Shown here: positions 59,633 to 64,000 of the stretch, piece by piece
Numbering within the stretch: position 1 is the first letter of the stretch
Layout of the letters: each line of letters opens with the position of its first letter
Origin: Williamsia muralis NBRC 105860
GTDB taxonomy: Bacteria; Actinomycetota; Actinomycetes; Mycobacteriales; Mycobacteriaceae
Assembly (NCBI RefSeq): GCF_001598915.1
Contig: NZ_BDAP01000001.1
Location: forward strand, 186,001 to 250,000
DNA: 64,000 nucleotides
Direction of reading: 5' to 3'
Notes under the pieces: generated by a model
The model's input: the letters and a program-made list of their open reading frames with translations, nothing else
The model's database searches: none
Told to the model about the DNA's origin: nothing
Position numbers and translations under genes: made by a program

Positions 59633-61123
59633 GTGCCCGACACTCAGCGTCCGCACTACGAGATCGTCATTGTCGGCGGTGGTTTTTCCGGTTTGGGGAC
59701 CGCGATCGCACTCAAGGATGCCGGTTTCCACGACCTGCTCATCGTCGACGACGCCGATGGTCCTGGCGGCACCTGGCAGTGGAACACCTACCCGGGTGTG
59801 GCGGTCGACATCCCGTCGTTCAGCTACCAGTTTTCCTTCGCTCAGCGATCGACCTGGTCACGTAGCTACGCACCTGGCCGTGAGCTTCGCATGTACGCCG
59901 AGCAGATCGTCGACGAATACAACCTCACACCCCACCTGCAGTTCTCCACCCGCGTGCACAAGGCGACGTTCGACGCGCAGTCCGCAAACTGGTTGATCTC
60001 GACCAGTGAGGGGGATGTCACCGCACGCTGGCTGATTCACGCCGGTGGACCGCTGAGCCAGCCCAAGCTGCCCGAGATCGACGGCATCGACACCTTCGAG
60101 GGCGCGACGATGCACACAAGCCGATGGGATCACGAGGTGTCCGTGGCGGGTAAGCGGGTCGGGATCATCGGCACCGGAGCGACGGCCGTGCAGGTGATCC
60201 CCGAGATCGCACCCGACGTCGAGCATTTGACGGTCTTCCAACGCACGCCCATCTGGTGTCTACTGAAACCAGACTTCCCCCTCGGCCGCGTCGGACGCGC
60301 AGGCTTGAAGAAAATCCCCGGAGTCAGGCAGGGCGCCCGCCTGGCGAGCCAGGCGTTCGTCGAGGCGACGTTCCCGGTATTGGCGCACTTTCATCGATGG
60401 ATTCCCGGCACCGCCGCCCTCGAAGTTGCCGCCCGCAAGTATGTCGCCATACAGGTCGACGATCCGACCACACGAAACAAGCTCACGCCGACCTACGCCC
60501 TCGGGTGCAAACGGCCGAGCTTCCACAATTCGTATCTGTCAACGTTCAACCGCGACAACGTCGCCCTGGAAACCACGTCAATCGAGGCGATCACCCCGAA
60601 CGGGATCCGGACAACCGACGGCGCCGAACACGAACTCGACGTACTCATCCTGGCAACGGGTTTCAAGTTCACCGACAAGGATGCGCTACCGACCTATCAG
60701 CTCACCTCGGACGACGGCACCGACTTGGCCGAGCACTGGGATTCCGAGCGGTTCCATTCCTACCAGGGCGTCACGACGGCGGGCTTCCCGAACTTCTTCA
60801 CCGTCTTTGGCCCATACGGCTACAACGGTGCCTCCTTCTTCACGCTGGTCGAGAACAGTGCGGCCCATATCGTGCGGGTACTCGACGAAGCCCGCCGCCG
60901 CCAAGCCACGTCGGCCGAAGTGACCGCGACCGCGCAGGAAAAGTACATGACCTCGATACTGGCGCGCCGCCCGCTGCAGGTGTTCACCAATCCGACCTGC
61001 GCGAGCGCAAATAGCTACTACTTCACCAAGAACGGTGATGTGCCCTTCCGGGCATCGACCACACTCGAAGCAGCCTGGCAGAGCCGGCGGTTCTCCCTTG
61101 CCGACTACACCTTCGCCGAGTAG
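59633..61123 (+). CDS. Baeyer-Villiger-type flavin monooxygenase
   Basis: This 496-residue NADPH/FAD enzyme inserts oxygen next to ketones or oxidises heteroatoms. It has the FAD motif VIVGGGFSGLGTAIAL near residue 12, the BVMO fingerprint FEGATMHTSRWDHE near 152 (F-x-G-x3-H-x3-W), the NADPH motif VGIIGTGATAVQVIPEIA near 175 and the ATGFKFTDK segment near 345. The start is GTG 59633 with GGGAGG upstream. Actinobacteria carry many such genes for ketone and steroid breakdown; the substrate is unknown. An inverted repeat (61208-61231) follows. Confidence 0.92.
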   Translation: MPDTQRPHYEIVIVGGGFSGLGTAIALKDAGFHDLLIVDDADGPGGTWQWNTYPGVAVDIPSFSYQFSFAQRSTWSRSYAPGRELRMYAEQIVDEYNLTPHLQFSTRVHKATFDAQSANWLISTSEGDVTARWLIHAGGPLSQPKLPEIDGIDTFEGATMHTSRWDHEVSVAGKRVGIIGTGATAVQVIPEIAPDVEHLTVFQRTPIWCLLKPDFPLGRVGRAGLKKIPGVRQGARLASQAFVEATFPVLAHFHRWIPGTAALEVAARKYVAIQVDDPTTRNKLTPTYALGCKRPSFHNSYLSTFNRDNVALETTSIEAITPNGIRTTDGAEHELDVLILATGFKFTDKDALPTYQLTSDDGTDLAEHWDSERFHSYQGVTTAGFPNFFTVFGPYGYNGASFFTLVENSAAHIVRVLDEARRRQATSAEVTATAQEKYMTSILARRPLQVFTNPTCASANSYYFTKNGDVPFRASTTLEAAWQSRRFSLADYTFAE

Positions 61124-61207
61124 GCAACGGGTGCCCGCGGTCGACAGATCACTAACGCCTCGTGGACGTCTCGCGGCCTGCGCACAGAACTCAGAGGCGG
61201 ACTGACT

Positions 61208-61231
61208 CCGCGCTAAATCCAATTAGCGCGG
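61208..61231. terminator. Inverted repeat after the monooxygenase
   Basis: CCGCGCTAA (61208-61216) and TTAGCGCGG (61223-61231) are perfect nine-base complements with loop ATCCAA, 85 bases after the stop. There is no U-tract. Confidence 0.5.
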
Positions 61232-61481
61232 ATACGCGAGGTTCAAGCTGCAGAAACCGTCCTGCACCTGCTATGTCGCACGGCATACACCCCGGCATAC
61301 ATACTCGGTGCCGCATACCGGCGCTTTGGTACCACTCAGCGTTCAGGCTGGGGGTCCTCCGATGAGTCCACGGTCACGTGCGCAGAAAGGTGATCGACGC
61401 CGCCGCGGACGCCATCGCACATCTCGCACAGCGTCTCCCACGAAACTGGGTCGACTGAGTGTCGTTCGCCCATCGAAAGGT

Positions 61482-61655
61482 CGGATTGAGGTGAATGCCC
61501 TTGAAGATGTCTGGCAATGCGATCAAGACGATGGAGGAGTTGATCGTCGCGATTAGCATGCCCAGTGTGGTGTTCGACAGTGCAATCCACTTGTAGTGCG
61601 GACCGAGCTCGTCGATGGTGCGAAGCCTGTTGCGGTGCAATGTTTGTTGCGTCAT
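61482..61655 (-). pseudogene. N-terminal remnant of a DHA2-type MFS transporter
   Basis: From ATG 61655, which has AGGAG upstream, the frame reads [39 protein letters not shown] and [19 protein letters not shown]. These are the first 58 residues, including transmembrane helix 1, of drug-efflux transporters of about 500 residues. Homology then stops and the frame closes at 61374 in unrelated sequence. The start and ribosome site are intact but the rest of the gene is deleted. Confidence 0.75.
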
Positions 61656-61968
61656 CACATCTACTCCTGGAGTGCCGAGAGATTTTGAGACGGTGGGAGA
61701 GTCGACGCACTAACAGCGGCGGCCCCTGGGCTGCTCCATCGCGGCCCGATCTCAGGGTAGTTGTGTGTTGCTAACTAATCGAACCCGGCAAGACTGACAT
61801 TGCCGGACAGGCGCTGGATGACTTGGCCAGACTCCGCCACGTGACACGCTAAACGGCTATGCCGACAGTCAATTCGTGGTGCGACGCCCGATTTGGCCGT
61901 CGGTCGGTTGCCGGATCGATCAGTGCCCTCGCGAGTGGGTCAACAGTGCTGATGCGTGCGTGTGGGGG
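61656..61968. other. Intergenic or decayed region
   Basis: Nothing is confidently coding. CCGGCAA and TTGCCGG (61785-61806) form an inverted repeat of unknown role that could be a regulator site or hairpin. The region lies between the MFS remnant promoter and the TetR 3' end. Confidence 0.4.
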
Positions 61969-62619
61969 TTATTTGCCGGTGGCCGGGCAGGCCGGCGCGG
62001 TAACGGCGTGCTGCATCAGTATCCAGATCCGTTCGGAGATTCGGCGACGCTCCTTCTCGGAGTCGATGTCGGCTTCGCGGGCCCAATGCTCGAGGAGTGC
62101 GATGGCTCCGCCGGTGACGAAGTGGGCCAGCTCTTCCTGGTCGCCCCCGCGTGGGTGCACGCGCTGAATGTAATCGATGACCAGGCCGAAGAGGTACCCG
62201 GAGATCTCGGTGCGGGCTCGCGTGCCCACATTGGAGTTGATCACCCGGTGATAGAGATCGTGATTCTTGCTGATCTCGGAGACCAGCGCGTTGATCCGCC
62301 CAATGGCCTCGTCCTGGGTCGGTGGGCCGGGCGGTAGTTGCTGCTCGCCGTGCAGGATGTCGTCGATCCGCACCTGAATCACCGCCGCAAGTGCTGATTC
62401 CTTATCGGCGAAGTGTTGGTAGACGGTGGGGCGACTCAATCCGGCGCGTTGCGCGATGTCGGTGATCGAGATGTCGTCGGGATCGAGCTCGGCAAGCAAC
62501 TCGCCTGCTGCCGCGATCAGGGCATCTCGTGATCGGCGAGTCCGTGGATCGGTCCTGGGGGAGCCTGCGGCGGTAATGGAGTCGCGGGTCGACCGGGCTG
62601 CGCCACTCGGGGTGGTCAC
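61969..62619 (-). CDS. TetR-family transcriptional regulator
   Basis: This 216-residue repressor has an N-terminal helix-turn-helix (ALIAAAGELLAELDPDDISI, TDIAQRAGLSRPTVYQHFAD; about 32-75). A ligand domain follows (KNHDLYHRVINSNVGTRART, YIQRVHPRGGDQEELAHFVT). GAGGG precedes GTG 62619. It is divergent from the YhgE/Pip-like permease gene across an AT-rich interval with several small palindromes, the usual layout for a repressor controlling its own efflux or export genes. Confidence 0.9.
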   Translation of the reverse strand: MTTPSGAARSTRDSITAAGSPRTDPRTRRSRDALIAAAGELLAELDPDDISITDIAQRAGLSRPTVYQHFADKESALAAVIQVRIDDILHGEQQLPPGPPTQDEAIGRINALVSEISKNHDLYHRVINSNVGTRARTEISGYLFGLVIDYIQRVHPRGGDQEELAHFVTGGAIALLEHWAREADIDSEKERRRISERIWILMQHAVTAPACPATGK

Positions 62620-62652
62620 GCGAGACCCTCACCACTGGCAACTCGACTTTTA

Positions 62653-62700
62653 TTACACATGTAGTAAAGTTTACGTCAGTAGTCTAATTTACATCTGTAA
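62653..62700. promoter_or_regulatory. Candidate TetR operators
   Basis: In the AT-rich gap, GTAAA-G-TTTAC (62664-62674) and TTACA-TC-TGTAA (62689-62700) are perfect small palindromes. TTACACATGTAGTAA (62653-62667) is an imperfect one sharing the TTAC/GTAA ends. They lie between the divergent TetR and permease genes. Confidence 0.55.
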
Positions 62701-62725
62701 GGTAAGTTCAATCGACGGAGAGATC

Positions 62726-63970
62726 ATGACTTCTTTTTCAACTTCCCCGTCTACCGGCACCCAGTCGGGCACTGACGGCGCCGTTGTGCCGAACGTGACG
62801 CACGAGCACGACAAGGTCCTCGTTCCCAAGCCGCTCCGCAAGAAGCCGCCGGAAAAGGTGATGATGTACGCCGGGCTGTCGATGCCGGTGCTGCTGATGA
62901 TCCTGCTGCCGTTGCTCTACACCTGGGGCCTTCACTCTCCGAGCCCTCGCCATATGGAGGTCTCGATCATCGGCTCGTCCGAACAGACGAGCCAGATGGC
63001 CGCAGGGATGCAGGCGCAGGTCGGGTCGAGCTTTGATTTCGGGGTGATCCCCGATGCGGAATCGGCCAGGACCGCCATCATGCAGCTCGACACCCGCGGC
63101 GCCTACGACCCCGCGACCAACACCGTCTACGTCGCCAGCGTCGGCAACCTCGCCGCCAAGCAGGCCGCGACGGCGGTGTTGAAGAGCATCGGTGAGAATG
63201 TCGCCGGTGCCACCCCGAACGTGGTCGATCTGGCGCCTGCCCCAGCGAGCGATGCCCTCGGCAACACCGTGATGTTCATCGCGATCGCTGCGATCATGGG
63301 TGGCTTCCTCACGGCGACGATGATGCGATTGCTCCTGCCCGGCATGGGATTACGCATAGAATTGGCCATCCTCGCGGTGATGTCGGCGATCTCGGGGATC
63401 ATCCCGACGTTCGTCGCCTACTCGGTGTACGGCGCACTGTCGGCAAACGTGCTCGGAGTCGCACTGTTGTTGTCCGCCTTCGCTTTTGTGATCGGCAGCT
63501 TCCATCTCGCCGGGATGAGACTGATCGGGCCTGCGATGGTGTTGCCGACGCTGTTGATCATGTTGTTGTTCGGGGTCCCGGCATCGGGCGGTGCCATTGC
63601 CCCGGAGATGGTGCCCGGCTTCTTCACCCACCTGCACTCGGTGCTGCCGACGCCGGCCCTCATCGAGGGACTCAAGCGGCTCGTGTACTTTCCGGACGCA
63701 CCGCTCGGTGCGACGGTCACCACGCTCGCCGTGTGGGCGGTCATCGCGATCTTCCTGCTGGTACTCGCGGCGCTCAAGCACCCCGCCGAGGAGGAGCCGT
63801 TGCTCACCAACTTCGGCCCGATCCCCGATCCTGTCGAAGAAGAGTCGGCGCCGGCCGAATCGGTTGAACCCGCCGACCCGGCCGACCCGGACTCCGGCGG
63901 GTCCGATTCCCCTGGCCGCGCGAGCGGTGATGAACTCGCAACTAGCGCTGTCGAAGGAGACCCGCGATGA
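62726..63970 (+). CDS. YhgE/Pip-like ABC-2 type permease
   Basis: The 414-residue membrane protein has a cytosolic N-terminus (about 1-45), a first helix (VMMYAGLSMPVLLMILLPLL), and an extracytoplasmic domain of about 130 residues (MEVSIIGSSEQTSQMAAGMQ to AGATPNVVDLAPAPASDALG). About six helices follow, from TVMFIAIAAIMGGFLTATMM to TTLAVWAVIAIFLLVLAALK, and the tail is acidic and Pro-rich. This is the YhgE/Pip or DUF3533-like layout. Relatives export small molecules or surface proteins. GGAGAG precedes ATG 62726. The stop overlaps the next gene (ATGA). Confidence 0.75.
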   Translation: MTSFSTSPSTGTQSGTDGAVVPNVTHEHDKVLVPKPLRKKPPEKVMMYAGLSMPVLLMILLPLLYTWGLHSPSPRHMEVSIIGSSEQTSQMAAGMQAQVGSSFDFGVIPDAESARTAIMQLDTRGAYDPATNTVYVASVGNLAAKQAATAVLKSIGENVAGATPNVVDLAPAPASDALGNTVMFIAIAAIMGGFLTATMMRLLLPGMGLRIELAILAVMSAISGIIPTFVAYSVYGALSANVLGVALLLSAFAFVIGSFHLAGMRLIGPAMVLPTLLIMLLFGVPASGGAIAPEMVPGFFTHLHSVLPTPALIEGLKRLVYFPDAPLGATVTTLAVWAVIAIFLLVLAALKHPAEEEPLLTNFGPIPDPVEEESAPAESVEPADPADPDSGGSDSPGRASGDELATSAVEGDPR

Positions 63971-64000
63971 CCGCCCCCGAACCCACCGTGCACCTCGGCT
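63967..64000 (+). CDS. Start of a further gene, cut by window edge
   Basis: ATG 63967 overlaps the permease stop as ATGA and opens a frame reading MTAPEPTVHLG before the window ends. The overlap suggests translational coupling, so this is probably another component of the same TetR-controlled export system. Only eleven residues are visible and no family can be named. Confidence 0.55.
   Translation, partial: MTAPEPTVHLG

Noticed and set aside
1-64000. Insertion sequence, prophage or integrative element
   Set aside because: No transposase, integrase, phage gene or paired terminal repeats were recognised; tRNA genes are not followed by duplicated ends.

Overview
The window is high-GC actinobacterial chromosome from a mycolic-acid bacterium of the Mycobacteriales, most likely Gordonia or a close relative. 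This rests on the arabinogalactan and mycolate genes (two Emb arabinosyltransferases, AftA, DprE1/DprE2, GlfT1 with its Wzm/Wzt exporter, a GtrA protein, an antigen-85-type mycolyltransferase), on F420-type oxidoreductases, WS/DGAT and the proteasome activator Bpa, and on gene order that partly follows Mycobacterium tuberculosis Rv3772-Rv3795. The species assignment is inference. I see no complete insertion sequence, prophage, CRISPR array or rRNA.

Layout. (1) 1-12.7 kb, minus strand: arabinan synthesis, with a truncated emb gene, a complete emb gene, and the dprE1-dprE2-aftA operon. aftA is split from emb by an opposite-strand block of aroQ, a PAP2 protein and a polytopic membrane protein. 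(2) 12.8-22.5 kb: metabolic genes (SDR, CPA1 antiporter, CrtI-like flavoprotein, DUF4259, an F420-type oxidoreductase, WS/DGAT, a MetV/MetF-like protein with a methyltransferase), then gtrA. (3) 22.6-29.8 kb: an F420-type oxidoreductase behind a KstR-like operator, the wzm-wzt-glfT1 galactan operon, bpa, a class-V aminotransferase, a quinone oxidoreductase and a MarR regulator. (4) 29.8-36 kb: tRNA-Ser(UGA), a LysR-type effector-domain protein opposite a DUF5997 gene, a FabH remnant, guanine deaminase, an ABM-like membrane protein, an RCC1-repeat protein, a DDN-type protein and a VOC protein. (5) 36-46 kb: a stress-flavoured block with two GAF-ANTAR regulators, a STAS anti-sigma antagonist, a zinc alcohol dehydrogenase and a DUF4383 gene that both carry SigF-type promoters, hemerythrin, PhoU, and a DesA3-like desaturase with its reductase. 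(6) 46-59 kb: hydrolase, 2OG-Fe oxygenase, a CorA-like transporter, an AT-rich gap, a translationally coupled DUF3494 surface protein and class F sortase, divergent ddl and murF, an acyltransferase, a mycolyltransferase, and an aromatic/histidinol-phosphate aminotransferase. (7) 59-64 kb: tRNA-Ser(GCU), tRNA-Arg(ACG), a BVMO-type monooxygenase, an MFS remnant, and a TetR regulator divergent from a YhgE/Pip-like permease operon that leaves the window.

Functional links. DprE1/DprE2 make decaprenyl-phosphoryl-arabinose; AftA primes galactan with it and the Emb proteins extend the arabinan. GlfT1 starts galactan and Wzm/Wzt exports it. The mycolyltransferase finishes the outer layer, and Ddl and MurF serve peptidoglycan.

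Two cross-cutting signals stand out. At least fourteen genes have a TANNNT -10 box six to eight bases before the start codon and no Shine-Dalgarno, which marks leaderless transcripts. Two large perfect hairpins at gene ends share a conserved 29-base core but have unrelated outer arms, which suggests a family of structured elements.
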